Below, one piece after another: positions 19,452 through 29,025 of a DNA stretch of 64,000 nt. The position numbers were made by a program, and so were the translations under genes. A model generated the notes under the pieces. It ran no database searches, was not told where the DNA came from, and saw only the letters and a list, made by a program, of their open reading frames with translations. Position 1 is the first letter of the stretch, and every line of letters begins with the position of its first letter. Source of the DNA: Methylotenera sp. (GTDB lineage: Bacteria; Pseudomonadota; Gammaproteobacteria; Burkholderiales; Methylophilaceae); assembly GCA_013141075.1 (NCBI GenBank), contig JABFRQ010000005.1, positions 652,976-716,975 on the forward strand. Reading direction: 5' to 3'.

Positions 19452-19499
19452 CAAACCAAGTAATACATTTATTTCAAATATAAAAATCGAGAAATTAAC

Positions 19500-20108
19500 A
19501 TGGCATATTTATCAGCAGTAAAAATCGGCAACAAGCACGGCCTCAGTTATCAAAAAATTAACAAAATTTTAACCGTAGAAGGGTATATAAACGAAGCTAC
19601 TAAACGCCCATCAGCAGCTTCGTTTGAAAGTGGATTGGCGAGTCTACGCACTAGCAAAAGTCAATTCACCTCAGATCAAATTGAATTTGTTGTATGGGAT
19701 TACACTAAGTTAAAGTCACTGTTTCCTGAGCCAGTAAAAAAAATAAAAAGCACAAAACCTCGTACCTACCCATACTATATTTCCGATCCCTTGGAGCCAA
19801 TCTGCGCCGTATTTACAACGTTTTATGTAATGTTAGATTTGGATAATCAATCGCACATAAAAGGGGTGAGCTCCCATGTGCTTCAGGCGGCAACTGAGTG
19901 TTATTTTGACGACCCACACTTTTTGGGTGGAACTAAGTTTATGCACAGGCAAATGACTAAAGCTGATGCCGTGCAAATTGAGGCGATTGTGGTGCCTATG
20001 GCTGCCGAATTGTTTGAAGCTGCAAAAAAAATCAGCTTGAAAGAAGCCAAAGCGAATATGTTGGAACTTGACGTAGCTTTGCTTAATTTGCACAAAAATG
20101 CACTGTAA
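19500..20108 (+). CDS. Hypothetical protein in the mobilization operon
   Basis: 202 residues, not recognised. The N-terminal VKIGNKHGLSYQKINKIL could form a helix-turn-helix. The rest is mixed, with MLDLDNQSHIKGVSSHVLQ and a conserved-looking FDDPHFLGG. There is no signal peptide or membrane segment. It lies between the MobC-like gene and the relaxase gene with 5 bp to the latter, so it is probably translated from the same mRNA and may act in relaxosome assembly or its control. That role is inferred from position alone. Confidence 0.6.
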   Translation: MAYLSAVKIGNKHGLSYQKINKILTVEGYINEATKRPSAASFESGLASLRTSKSQFTSDQIEFVVWDYTKLKSLFPEPVKKIKSTKPRTYPYYISDPLEPICAVFTTFYVMLDLDNQSHIKGVSSHVLQAATECYFDDPHFLGGTKFMHRQMTKADAVQIEAIVVPMAAELFEAAKKISLKEAKANMLELDVALLNLHKNAL

Positions 20109-20113
20109 TATTT

Positions 20114-22714
20114 ATGCTCCCCATCATCCCTGATCAACGTAAATCTACAGTTACTTTAAGCAAACAATTTAATGATCTAGTCGCCTATTGTCAAAATAGT
20201 CAACAAACAGAAAAGCTATATGCGGTCTCCCAAACTCAAAAATTTGGCGACATCCTCAACTACACCACACAACAGCAGGACAGGCGCAGTAATGTAGAAA
20301 AGTGCATCGCTGTGCGCACCCATGGCGTGCTGGACATAAGCACGGCCACCATGGAAATGAATGCCGTGGCCGCCAAAAACACCCGTTGCAAGGCGCCTGC
20401 TTTTCATTTTATTCTGACCTGGCCAGAACACGAATATCCTGACCCAGCTGATATCTTTGACGCAGCCGAGCATGCCATCAAAACGCTAAAACTGGCCGAA
20501 CACCAGTACGTTCTGGCGGTACACATTGACACAGATAATATCCACTGCCATGTTGCTGTCAATCGTATCCACCCAAAAACTTTCAAATCCAGAAACATCG
20601 AATGGGCAAAAAAGACCCTACACCTAGCCGCGCGTCAAAGTGAATTGAAGCATGGCTGGACCCACGATAATGGCATTTACATTGTGGAAACCAGTGCTAA
20701 TGGTCAAAAATCCATCGTGTTAAACAGCAATATTGTGAGCTCAGCCAATGCTAAACAAGACTATGCACAATCACATCAGGGCATAAATAACACCTTGCCA
20801 GCATGGCACGACCCAGATAGCCTAAGTGCATGGATTAAAACCGATGTCTCAATAGCGCTCAAACAAGTACTTCCCAAGCTCTACGACTGGAATGCTTTAC
20901 ATGGCTGGCTTGCCAGGCATCACATTACGCTCACCGATAGTGGAGGTGGCGGTATGAGGATCCATGCCACTTCTGCTGTAACAGGTGAGGTGGTGGACTT
21001 GCCCGCCAGCAAAGGCTTGCGATGTTTAAAACGCACAGAATTAGAAGTGCGCTGGGGTAGATACTCTCAAGGGGCATTAGAACCCAACCCCTACATACCT
21101 TCTTACCAATCAGATCGAATAGAGCTTGACGAAACCAATGATACTGTCAGTGTCGCCGCCATTAGGCACATTCAACCTGACAGACCTCACCTAACCCCTC
21201 TGCAATTGGAGAGGGGCGCCATTAAGTTTCTAAAACAATATGAGCGCAGCTTCCCGCCCAATCGAGAGATGCTTAACGTATACGATGAGCCTGATCGTTT
21301 AATACCAGCCTCGCACAGAAGAGGTGACTTGCAAGAAATAGAAAGCAGCCCCAGAAGCTTGAGTCGTGATGATGCTAAACGAGAAGCCCGCAAATGGGAG
21401 CGTGCTGCTGCCCGTTTAGATTTGCGCAGCCGCTATGCGCAATATCAACGATTCGTGCGTGAAGGCGATACTGAGTACAGTCTGCATAGCAAAGCCATTC
21501 GAGAAGATCGTGGTTGGGCACTTAAAGCCCTGTATGAAGCCACTAATTTAGAAAAGCGAGCAGTACGCAAGAACCAAACACTGCCTCAAGTTGAGAGATT
21601 CCTTGAAATAGTCTCAATTTTTACCGAAAGCACTCAGTTAAAACTGCAAATAAATGCTGATTTCCAAGCCCAAAAGGCCGCATTAAAAGCGACCCGTCCA
21701 CCCCCATTAGGTTGGCGTACTTGGTTGCATGAGCAAGCTAACTTGGGTGATCAAGCAGCTTTATCGGCATTACGTGGCATCGTTTACCAAGCGCAACGCG
21801 ATGCAAAATACCGAAGCGAAATTGCACATGATGCTGAAGAAACAATAGAACTCGAAGAAATCACACAAGAAAACCGCGCACGCAAATTCAATCAACTTAT
21901 GGCGCGTCTATTGGATGAAGAACAAAAAGAAGTTGCCATACGTTCAGCCAGAGCAAGTGATATGCGCCCCTATGAGGCAGACGCACTCCTTGCTAAATAT
22001 GTTGGAATCCAATGGCGAGTTACTGGCAACGGTAATGTTGCGTATAGCGACAGTAATGCGTCACACTTATTTACTGATCGTGGCAATCGTATTACCTTTG
22101 ACCGAGCACTAGTCAGCGATGAAGACATTCTCCTAGCTTTAGTGCACGCACAGAATAAGTTCGGCAAGCAGTTAACCCTTACAGGGCAAGATTCAGTCTT
22201 CAGCGAGCGCATGGCAAGACTGGCGGATGATATGGGCATGGCTATTCTCAACCCAGAATTGCAAATCACGATTGAAAATCACCGTCACGCCAAAGCGCTG
22301 CAGATAATAGAAACCGCAGCTCAAACAAGTGTAATGACCCATGACCCTGCGCAGCAGGAAGATATGTTGCAAGTATCAGCAGCAATGGTTGCTCAACCTA
22401 TTTTACCACAAGGCCAAACAGCCGATGATCACTTGCGCGCCAAAGTGTTATCGATTGACCCATATGCTCAATTTATTATTCCAGATATTGCAGATAATAA
22501 ACGTGTCTATACAGGGTTGATTGTTGCAACTATTAACCAAAATGAAACTACGCAATCAGGCTTTGCACAGCACATTGGGCGTGGACTTTATGTCTTGCAT
22601 CCAATTGACGCTCCAGGTGATTCGAATATGGGAGACATCAAAGTTAAATATGACAACGGTCAAGCTTTAGCCACCATACTTAAGAAAGTAAAAGTGAAAG
22701 GGCGAAATGAATAG
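20114..22714 (+). CDS. MOB-family relaxase (TraI/MobA type)
   Basis: 866 residues. The N-terminal nuclease domain has the three-histidine metal motif HIDTDNIHCHVAVNRIHP (about residues 136-153), preceded by FHFILTWPEHEYPDP. An upstream Tyr in FGDILNYTTQQQ is a candidate nicking tyrosine. The C-terminal half (about 620-720) contains AKYVGIQWRVTGNGNVAY and DRGNRITFDRALVSDEDIL, a pattern seen in the LPD7-like domain of relaxases. It nicks DNA at oriT and pilots it to a recipient. No coupling protein or type IV secretion genes accompany it, so mobilization would need a helper. No ribosome site is visible at ATG 20114, suggesting coupling to the preceding gene. Confidence 0.87.
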   Translation: MLPIIPDQRKSTVTLSKQFNDLVAYCQNSQQTEKLYAVSQTQKFGDILNYTTQQQDRRSNVEKCIAVRTHGVLDISTATMEMNAVAAKNTRCKAPAFHFILTWPEHEYPDPADIFDAAEHAIKTLKLAEHQYVLAVHIDTDNIHCHVAVNRIHPKTFKSRNIEWAKKTLHLAARQSELKHGWTHDNGIYIVETSANGQKSIVLNSNIVSSANAKQDYAQSHQGINNTLPAWHDPDSLSAWIKTDVSIALKQVLPKLYDWNALHGWLARHHITLTDSGGGGMRIHATSAVTGEVVDLPASKGLRCLKRTELEVRWGRYSQGALEPNPYIPSYQSDRIELDETNDTVSVAAIRHIQPDRPHLTPLQLERGAIKFLKQYERSFPPNREMLNVYDEPDRLIPASHRRGDLQEIESSPRSLSRDDAKREARKWERAAARLDLRSRYAQYQRFVREGDTEYSLHSKAIREDRGWALKALYEATNLEKRAVRKNQTLPQVERFLEIVSIFTESTQLKLQINADFQAQKAALKATRPPPLGWRTWLHEQANLGDQAALSALRGIVYQAQRDAKYRSEIAHDAEETIELEEITQENRARKFNQLMARLLDEEQKEVAIRSARASDMRPYEADALLAKYVGIQWRVTGNGNVAYSDSNASHLFTDRGNRITFDRALVSDEDILLALVHAQNKFGKQLTLTGQDSVFSERMARLADDMGMAILNPELQITIENHRHAKALQIIETAAQTSVMTHDPAQQEDMLQVSAAMVAQPILPQGQTADDHLRAKVLSIDPYAQFIIPDIADNKRVYTGLIVATINQNETTQSGFAQHIGRGLYVLHPIDAPGDSNMGDIKVKYDNGQALATILKKVKVKGRNE

Positions 22715-22923
22715 AGGCAAATACTTAAGCTGTGCTTTGTGTGGCTGATTTTTATGAAATTAACTTAGGTTGATTTAATCTATCAATAGCGGAAACTAAT
22801 CGCCTATTACTATCGGCCAAAAGCTAACTCTTAATAACTGGAAAATATAGCAAAAATAGTGAGCCTGCAATTTAACAGGTAACAATGCAATAAATATTAC
22901 ACAAAATGTAACTGGCAAATAGT

Positions 22924-22946
22924 TTGATTATTGTTACAATAATCAA
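22924..22946. promoter_or_regulatory. Perfect palindrome abutting the umuD start (probable operator)
   Basis: Arms TTGATTATTGT and ACAATAATCAA flank a single central T; the two arms are exact reverse complements. The umuD ATG follows immediately at 22947, leaving no room for a Shine-Dalgarno site. The TTGA...TCAA ends resemble, from memory, the palindrome reported for the extended UmuD of Acinetobacter. Repressor binding here would block transcription or overlap the start of a leaderless mRNA. Confidence 0.6.
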
Positions 22947-23573
22947 ATGGATAAACAAGTCACTCAAACACAAGCTAGCTTAAGAGGCGGCAAACGCGAA
23001 AGTGCAGGGCGTAAGCTTGGCACAGGCAAGTTTAAAGAGGCCACGACGGTTGTGCGCATGCCCGCAAGTCAATTACCCGTGGTAAAAGACTTTCTAGCAG
23101 CTTATCAACGCAAAAAATTGTCTGCAGATTTAGATGTGGTGGGCGATATTGTATTGCCTGTACTCAATACCACGCCCATTAAACTACCTTTGTTTTTAAG
23201 CAAAGTAGCCGCTGGCTTCCCCAGCCCTGCCGAGGAGCATGTCGAAAAACGCCTCGACCCCAGCGAGTTTCTAATCGACCAAAAGGACGCTACGTTTTTT
23301 GTCACCATTCAAGGTTTATCCATGATGGATGTTGGCTTGTTGCCAGGCGACAAGGCCGTGGTGGATCGTTCTAAACTAGCGTCTATCGGCGATATTGTCT
23401 TGGCGGTCATTGATGGCGAATTTACCATTAAAACGCTAGCGCGTAAAAAAGATGGCACACCGCGTTTATTGCCAGCCAACTCGACGGGTGCGTTCTCACC
23501 GATTGATATCAAAGAAGGCATGGACTTCGAGATTTGGGGCGTGGTGACAGGCTCATTTAGACGCTTCAAGTAG
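22947..23573 (+). CDS. umuD: UmuD-like autoproteolytic protein with N-terminal extension
   Basis: 208 residues, about 65 longer than E. coli UmuD. The C-terminal peptidase S24 domain is complete: cleavage region [11 protein letters not shown] (A-G bond), catalytic Ser in [14 protein letters not shown], catalytic Lys in FTIKTLARK. The N-terminal extension ([20 protein letters not shown], then VVRMPASQL) is basic and could bind DNA. In Acinetobacter a similarly extended UmuD acts as a DNA-damage repressor. UmuD activates polymerase V after RecA-stimulated self-cleavage. It is followed by umuC after 4 bp, in the same operon. The start codon abuts a palindrome and lacks a ribosome site, so the true start could be internal or the mRNA leaderless. 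Confidence 0.9.
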   Translation: MDKQVTQTQASLRGGKRESAGRKLGTGKFKEATTVVRMPASQLPVVKDFLAAYQRKKLSADLDVVGDIVLPVLNTTPIKLPLFLSKVAAGFPSPAEEHVEKRLDPSEFLIDQKDATFFVTIQGLSMMDVGLLPGDKAVVDRSKLASIGDIVLAVIDGEFTIKTLARKKDGTPRLLPANSTGAFSPIDIKEGMDFEIWGVVTGSFRRFK

Positions 23574-23580
23574 TGGCATC

Positions 23581-24855
23581 ATGCGTAACATCGCCCTTAT
23601 CGACGTAAACAATTTCTACGTTTCCTGCGAGCGTGTCTTTAACCCCATGCTAGCCAATAAGCCAGTAGTCGTACTATCTAACAATGACGGCTGTGCGGTA
23701 GCGCGCAGTAATGAAGTCAAAGCCTTGGGCGTAACGATGGGCGCACCTTGGTTCAAGCTCAAAGACCTTGCCAAGCAACATGGCATTATCGCGCTATCCA
23801 GTAATTACGCCTTGTATGCCGATATGAGCAATCGCGTGATGTCGATACTGCGAGATTTCAGCCCGAATCAAGAGGTCTATTCCATTGATGAATCGTTCCT
23901 CGATTTAACCGATTTCAAACATAAAAATCTCAGTGAATATGGTCAAGCCATGCGCGGCAGGATTTTACAATGGACGGGCTTACCTGTTTGCGTAGGCATC
24001 GGTTCAACCAAGACACTCTCAAAACTAGCCAACCACTGCGCTAAAAAGCGCAAAGAGTTTGATAGCGTATGCAACTTGAATACCATGCCAATGAATGATT
24101 TAGATGGCCTACTCAGTCAAATAGGTGTCGGGGAAATCTGGGGTGTAGGCCGCAAACTCGCACCAAAGCTACAAGCCCTTGGATTCAACACCGTATTGGA
24201 TTTAAAACGTGCCAACCCTGAACGCTTACGCCAACAATTTAGTGTGGTGATGGAAAAAACCATTCGTGAACTCAATGGCACGGTGTGTATTGAGATGGAA
24301 GAAATCAGTCCGCCTAAACAGCAAATACTCAATTCACGTAGCTTCGGCCAGCCAGTGCGTGACTACAACAGCCTGGCCGAATCCATCACGCTTTATATGA
24401 GCAGCGCTGCAGTTAAACTTAGAAGACAGCAATCGTTCGCAGGTTCAGTGCATGTGTTCATCACCACCAGCCTGCATAAGCCCGATGAACCGTTTTACAG
24501 CAACGCCACCACGATTTCTTTGCCATCGCCAACGTCAGACTCTCGGCAACTGGTGAATATCGCGCTATGGGGCTTAAAACAGCTTTATAAGCCTAATCAC
24601 AATTATGCAAAAGCTGGCGTAATGCTTGGCGAGCTGGTGCCAGCCCAAGGGGTGCAAACGGATATGTTTAGCCAAGCGACCGCATCGCCTAAATCTGCGG
24701 CATTAATGACAGCAATGGACAGCATTAATAAAAAGATGGGTAAAGAATCAATCAAGCTCGCCAGTGAAGGTTTTAAGCGACCTTGGAAGATGAAGCAGGA
24801 AAGCAAGAGTCCGAGTTATACGAGCAAATGGGATGAAGTGCTGCAAGTGAATTAA
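23581..24855 (+). CDS. umuC: DNA polymerase V catalytic subunit UmuC
   Basis: 424 residues, normal for UmuC. It is a Y-family translesion polymerase that copies damaged DNA when bound to cleaved UmuD. The N-terminal catalytic region has [38 protein letters not shown] and the metal-binding [11 protein letters not shown] (about residues 100-110). The helix-hairpin region [20 protein letters not shown] and the little-finger domain follow. It starts 7 bp after umuD. Island-borne umuDC is common in integrative elements. Its 3' end overlaps the end of the oppositely oriented SRAP gene by 4 bp. Confidence 0.96.
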   Translation: MRNIALIDVNNFYVSCERVFNPMLANKPVVVLSNNDGCAVARSNEVKALGVTMGAPWFKLKDLAKQHGIIALSSNYALYADMSNRVMSILRDFSPNQEVYSIDESFLDLTDFKHKNLSEYGQAMRGRILQWTGLPVCVGIGSTKTLSKLANHCAKKRKEFDSVCNLNTMPMNDLDGLLSQIGVGEIWGVGRKLAPKLQALGFNTVLDLKRANPERLRQQFSVVMEKTIRELNGTVCIEMEEISPPKQQILNSRSFGQPVRDYNSLAESITLYMSSAAVKLRRQQSFAGSVHVFITTSLHKPDEPFYSNATTISLPSPTSDSRQLVNIALWGLKQLYKPNHNYAKAGVMLGELVPAQGVQTDMFSQATASPKSAALMTAMDSINKKMGKESIKLASEGFKRPWKMKQESKSPSYTSKWDEVLQVN

Positions 24856-25490
24856 CGCGGCGCTGCTTCGCTGACTAGAAAGTTATCTGGCGCAACTTTA
24901 AGCAAGCTATGCGCTTGCTCATGGTTAGCATGTAACCAAGGCTGATAATCCGCTTCACTCAGCACAATAATAGACCGCTTCTCGTCTTCTGGCTTATGAA
25001 AATGCTGCATGATTGAATGCCCGTCAGCATTTACCGTGAGCATCGAAAACGAGAAAATCACCTCACCAGTTTCTTTGTCGATAAAACGTTCCCATATTGA
25101 CGGCACAGCAATCGGCTGCGTATCAGCGCGTTTAATGCGCCAACGAACTGCTTTACCTGTTTCCCAATTAGGTTCATAAAAGCTTTCCATAATAGCTAAA
25201 CCAAATTGACGCTCTTTCCAAGCATGACGGTAACTTGGTTTCTCATGCACGGTTTCGCTACGCGCATTGTAGGTTCTTAAACCAAATTTCTTTTTATCAT
25301 CAGCCCAATGCGGCACAAGACCAAATTGCGCTAACTCACATTTAGGCTTGCCGTCTTGCAAATAAATGAATGGGGCAGGATAAGTGGGATAGGCTTCTTC
25401 ACGCCAAGGGGCTTGGTGTAATGGGCAGCCAAAATGTTCCTCTACCCATTGCGCGTGTTCAGTTTTGATCGGTTGGAAATTGCTGCACAT
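24852..25490 (-). CDS. SRAP-family abasic-site peptidase (YedK/HMCES)
   Basis: 212 residues. SRAP proteins form a thiazolidine crosslink to abasic sites in single-stranded DNA through Cys2 and shield them. The N-terminus [12 protein letters not shown] gives Cys2, essential in the family. Other conserved blocks are [20 protein letters not shown] (Asn and Arg of the active site) and ESFYEPNW with the catalytic-type Glu. The C-terminal [20 protein letters not shown] carries the conserved His, and RSIIVL completes it. It is convergent with umuC and often accompanies SOS genes, forming a damage-tolerance module here. Confidence 0.94.
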   Translation of the reverse strand: MCSNFQPIKTEHAQWVEEHFGCPLHQAPWREEAYPTYPAPFIYLQDGKPKCELAQFGLVPHWADDKKKFGLRTYNARSETVHEKPSYRHAWKERQFGLAIMESFYEPNWETGKAVRWRIKRADTQPIAVPSIWERFIDKETGEVIFSFSMLTVNADGHSIMQHFHKPEDEKRSIIVLSEADYQPWLHANHEQAHSLLKVAPDNFLVSEAAPR

Positions 25491-25601
25491 TTGAGTATTT
25501 TTTGAGATTTTGGTTAATTAAATAATAGCTTTAGTATATCTAAAACCAGATAGAATTTAACTTCTGTAAATAATCAAGATTCTTTTATATAGGGAAATAT
25601 T

Positions 25602-25991
25602 GTGTTAAATAATAATAACCATAAAAATGAAGTTGTCATCATTAGGGGCTTGCCAGGAAGTGGTAAATCCACATTAGCTAAAAGTATGGTTGATTACCTA
25701 CATTTCGAAGCTGATATGTATTTGGAAATTAACGGTGAGTATGTATATGATGCAACAAAAATAAAGCAAGCACATGATTGGTGTGTCGCCTCAGCAAAAA
25801 ACGCTCTGGAAAAAGGTGCAAATGTTGTTGTCTCTAACACTTTTGTAAAACTTTGGGAGATACAGCGCTACATCGATCTTGGGTTCCCATACAAAATTCT
25901 AGAATTACAAGGGAAGTGGCCTAACATCCATGGAGTACCGATTGAAAAGATTGATATTATGGCCTCGAGATGGGAAAAACTACCCACTTAA
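25602..25991 (+). CDS. Small P-loop kinase-like ATP-binding protein
   Basis: 129 residues from a GTG start at 25602 with an AGGGAAAT ribosome-site context. Walker A is GLPGSGKSTLAK (about residues 17-28). EADMYLEINGEYVYDATKIKQAHDWC and then VVVSNTFVKLWEIQRYIDLG resemble the T4 polynucleotide-kinase/zeta-toxin-like P-loop group, in which such proteins phosphorylate nucleic acid ends or small molecules. It looks complete, with no clear partner. It sits between the SOS module and the Wadjet region. Function is inferred only to the level of a P-loop kinase fold. Confidence 0.72.
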   Translation: MLNNNNHKNEVVIIRGLPGSGKSTLAKSMVDYLHFEADMYLEINGEYVYDATKIKQAHDWCVASAKNALEKGANVVVSNTFVKLWEIQRYIDLGFPYKILELQGKWPNIHGVPIEKIDIMASRWEKLPT

Positions 25992-26668
25992 TGAATTGCT
26001 AAACAATAATTTTTGAGTTGCACTAGGAATTATTGATACTAAATACAATTCAACACCTAGTCAATAAAATGGACAAACAAACACTCATAAGATTAAATGG
26101 GTCGCGATTTGCCCCATAACATCAATATTGCCTTACAGCTAAGAAGTCATTGGTTCTATGAAAACCGACTTGCCAAAAAGTGGACGTTAAAAAATGGTGC
26201 TTTCGGCAAAAGCGAAGGTTCAAGGTGAAAGTACAATCGGCGCGTTAAATTCAAACGTAAGCTTTCTAGATATAGCATGAAATGGTTTGAAGCATGATGA
26301 CCCCACCATCTCGAGGGTGTAAATAATTTTGGGTAAACGTAATTTTGCAGGATTCTGCTATTCTAAGAAAGAGATTAAAAATGATGACCACAAAAAACAA
26401 AGCAACAACAGCATTACCCAGCGACGATGGACATATCGCAATAAAGCTTGTCAGCGTCAAAGCTTCTTACGTACCAGAGTAAAAATGGCTTTAGCGGCCT
26501 ACCATTCATATTCTTTGCGATTTTTTAGGTTAGTGAGTAGCAATAGCTTATGCCCACATAACATCAGAAATCTGATACCCATAATCATTAATTCAAAATT
26601 ACCTAACCTTTTAGGTAACGATTGTAACTTTATGAGTAACGTTGGTAAAACAAACTATATACATTTAA
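25992..26668. other. Gene-poor, decayed stretch before Wadjet
   Basis: About 680 bp with no gene I can name. A 33-codon frame at 26381-26482 (MMTTKNKATTALPSDDGHIA then 13 more residues) has an AAGAAAGAGA ribosome-site-like context and could be the 5' stub of a lost gene. A longer frame at 26329-26673 overlaps it in another register and looks like chance. The low coding content fits erosion in the island's variable zone. Confidence 0.3.
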
Positions 26669-26717
26669 TATAATTTATCATAATATATAATTTATCATAA
26701 CGTATAATTATTCATAA
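26669..26717 (+). promoter_or_regulatory. Three phased direct repeats before the WYL regulator
   Basis: TATAATTTATCATAA occurs at 26669-26683 and 26686-26700, and TATAATTATTCATAA at 26703-26717. The period is exactly 17 bp, and each unit contains a TTAT-ATAA dyad (split by one or two bases). The array ends 11 bp before the regulator's start codon. It is a likely operator for autoregulation of the Wadjet operon. The role is inferred from position and phasing. Confidence 0.6.
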
Positions 26718-26728
26718 GGTAGTGTGCG

Positions 26729-27562
26729 ATGGCAAAAAAACTAGATACACAGCGATTGCACTTGATGGAATTACTACTTCGATGGGAAGGTCAGATTGGT
26801 AACGCGCGCTTAAGGCAGATGCTGAGGCTCAGCTCGATAAGAGCAAGTCAGTGGCTTAGGGAGTTTAGAGAATATCAGCCTAACTGGACACAGTGGAACA
26901 GCATCTCGCGTAGTTTTAATGCAACCCCAGAGTTTTATCGCGACAAGCATGAAGATGACTCAGGATCTCTCGCTAAATACTTATCTCTTGTTGGATTGCC
27001 AGCTACTACTGATTCAGAAAGTCAGCACGTTGTAGTCGCTGCCTTCCCTGACATAACTACACCTAATCCTTACATTTTTGCAGTTCTATCAAGTGCTTCT
27101 CGAATGGGGAGAGCAGTAGAGGTCACTTATCGCTCTATGCGAGACCCTGCGCCTCACAAGCGTATCATTTCGCCGCATAGCATCATTCGCGCAGGTCGGC
27201 GCTGGCATGTCAGAGCTTACTGTGAACTTAATAAGCAGTTTCGCGATTACACATTAGGGCGCATCTCTCATGCGGTATTGCTTGATCAGCCCGCAGGTTC
27301 TTTAATTGGAGATGATAAGGACTGGGCAACTGAAGTCCCTGTGAGATTAATTGCACATCCAGGTCTTAGTCAAGAGCAGCAAGCAGTGATTTGTTTTGAA
27401 TATTTCAAAGACACGTCTTCACGCACTACAACATGCCGAGTGCCCCTTGTGAATTATTACATACAGGATGTACGCGCTGCTGTTGATATTGAAACGCAAC
27501 GCCCACCTGAATATCAGTTAGCCATTGGCAATGTTAAGGAGATTAAAAAATGGCTATTCTAG
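26729..27562 (+). CDS. WYL-domain transcriptional regulator of the Wadjet operon (BrxR/CapW-like)
   Basis: 277 residues. The N-terminal winged helix (LHLMELLLRWEGQIGNARLR, then QMLRLSSIRASQWLREF, residues about 9-46) is followed by a linker and a WYL domain with AVEVTYRSM, HSIIRAGRRWHVRAYCEL and the RDYTLGRI segment (about 130-185). A C-terminal WCX-type extension completes it. BrxR/CapW proteins of this form repress phage- and plasmid-defence operons and release on sensing infection. The gene overlaps the jetA start by 13 bp, so it belongs to the same transcript. Three phased repeats lie upstream. Confidence 0.85.
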   Translation: MAKKLDTQRLHLMELLLRWEGQIGNARLRQMLRLSSIRASQWLREFREYQPNWTQWNSISRSFNATPEFYRDKHEDDSGSLAKYLSLVGLPATTDSESQHVVVAAFPDITTPNPYIFAVLSSASRMGRAVEVTYRSMRDPAPHKRIISPHSIIRAGRRWHVRAYCELNKQFRDYTLGRISHAVLLDQPAGSLIGDDKDWATEVPVRLIAHPGLSQEQQAVICFEYFKDTSSRTTTCRVPLVNYYIQDVRAAVDIETQRPPEYQLAIGNVKEIKKWLF

Positions 27563-29025
27563 AAATGGACGCGCCATCTTTTGAAGGCTCTTTATTATTC
27601 AAGCGGTTGCCAGATCGCATCTTCTCACCATTAGCATCAATCAACAGACATAAGTATTGGTCGCTGTTGTGTCATTTGCATGAGCGAAGATTTGGTCCAG
27701 AAGCGCCGCTACCGCCTAGCAAAGGGTACCCTTCCAAAACGATTGTTCAGGATATTGTTGATGCGCTTGATTTACAGGATGCCTGGGTCGATGAAGAGTC
27801 AGGCGAAATTGGCAGCTCTACCGAATTGCGCGCGATAGCGATATTCAATCGCTTCCAAGAATGCGGATGGCTACGAATTGATCAACCAAGATTTGACAAG
27901 AAGGTAACGATGCAGCCAGCTGTTAGTCAATTTTTGACTATGCTGATCAATTTTGCAGAAACTGGACCCGTATTCGTATCAGGCAAGATACGCTCTATTG
28001 ATGTAAACGTGCAGTTGGTGTTGGATGGAAAAGCTTCAGGTGACTCTCTCAATGAAGCCGCTGAGCAAGCCAGAAACCTTCTTGAACACGTACGCAATAC
28101 TGGTACCAATATTAGAGAATTAATGGAAACCTTACATAAGGATTCCACTACCGCACAGTTTGTTCAACGGTTCTTTAGTGATTACATTGAACGTGTATTT
28201 ATTGGTGACTATCGAGAGTTGCATACCAGTGAACATCCATTGTCCAAGCGCGCTCAGATCATTGCCAATATTGAAGACATCAGGGAGTCTGAATCACACA
28301 AGAATAAACTCATTGAATGGTATGAGTCCAATCTCTGTAAAGGTGATCATAAAAAAGCCGAGCGCTTATTTGAACGCGACATCTACCGTTTATCTGAACT
28401 ACATAGAATTGATGAATACCTTGACCGTCTAGACGATGAGATTCGTAAAGCCAATAAGCGTGCATTAGCCTTCCTAGATTATCGGATTCGCTCATTAGGA
28501 TCCGTGGATGTGATGGTGAATCAGGCGATTGAGTCAATTAACAAAGAAGGTTTACCTTTAATTGGCGATCCTTTTGCTGCGGGCGAAATGTTAAGTGAAG
28601 ATCGTCTTGCCGAACCAAGAAAGCCAGTCGAACGCGCAGCGCCATCAACATTGAGAAAAGTCGTTGTATCTGATGAGCAATTAGCAAAAGCTAATATCGC
28701 ACGTCGCGCAAGAATCAATCGTATGGTAACGCCCATCAATCTTTCAGTCTATGTGAGTGATCAACTTGGTAATAAGAATGCAATAAGCAATCAAAACATA
28801 AAGACAGACACTATAACCAGTATCCGTATGTATCAGACCTTGGCTACATTGGCGATGCAGGCTAATGTAAAAAGCAGAAAGCTTCGACTGGATGGATTGG
28901 CAATGTCGAAAGGGTTCCGTGTTGAAGCCAGCAATGAACCTGAAATGCCACATGAGCATATATCATCGATTCCGTTTACCGTCAGAAAACATAAAGCATC
29001 ATCAGGTCAGGAGTCGAAAAAATGA
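27550..29025 (+). CDS. jetA: Wadjet subunit JetA (DUF3375)
   Basis: 491 residues. JetA is the kleisin-like subunit of the Wadjet SMC complex, which bends and cuts circular plasmid DNA. The N-terminus carries SLLFKRLPDRIFSPLASINR, a typical DUF3375 start. A long helical middle (RNLLEHVRNTGTNIRELMET, SKRAQIIANIEDIRESE, FERDIYRLSELHRIDEYLDR) and a C-terminal winged-helix-like part follow. It overlaps the WYL gene by 13 bp upstream and jetB by 4 bp (ATGA) downstream. No break is visible. Confidence 0.88.
   Translation: MAILEMDAPSFEGSLLFKRLPDRIFSPLASINRHKYWSLLCHLHERRFGPEAPLPPSKGYPSKTIVQDIVDALDLQDAWVDEESGEIGSSTELRAIAIFNRFQECGWLRIDQPRFDKKVTMQPAVSQFLTMLINFAETGPVFVSGKIRSIDVNVQLVLDGKASGDSLNEAAEQARNLLEHVRNTGTNIRELMETLHKDSTTAQFVQRFFSDYIERVFIGDYRELHTSEHPLSKRAQIIANIEDIRESESHKNKLIEWYESNLCKGDHKKAERLFERDIYRLSELHRIDEYLDRLDDEIRKANKRALAFLDYRIRSLGSVDVMVNQAIESINKEGLPLIGDPFAAGEMLSEDRLAEPRKPVERAAPSTLRKVVVSDEQLAKANIARRARINRMVTPINLSVYVSDQLGNKNAISNQNIKTDTITSIRMYQTLATLAMQANVKSRKLRLDGLAMSKGFRVEASNEPEMPHEHISSIPFTVRKHKASSGQESKK

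Noticed and set aside
22715..22946. Classic LexA box (CTG-N10-CAG) before umuD
   Set aside because: No such sequence is visible; the only strong dyad is the TTGATT/AATCAA palindrome.
26329..26673. 114-residue frame before the WYL regulator
   Set aside because: Low-complexity translation, no family resemblance, no ribosome site; overlaps a more plausible 33-codon stub.
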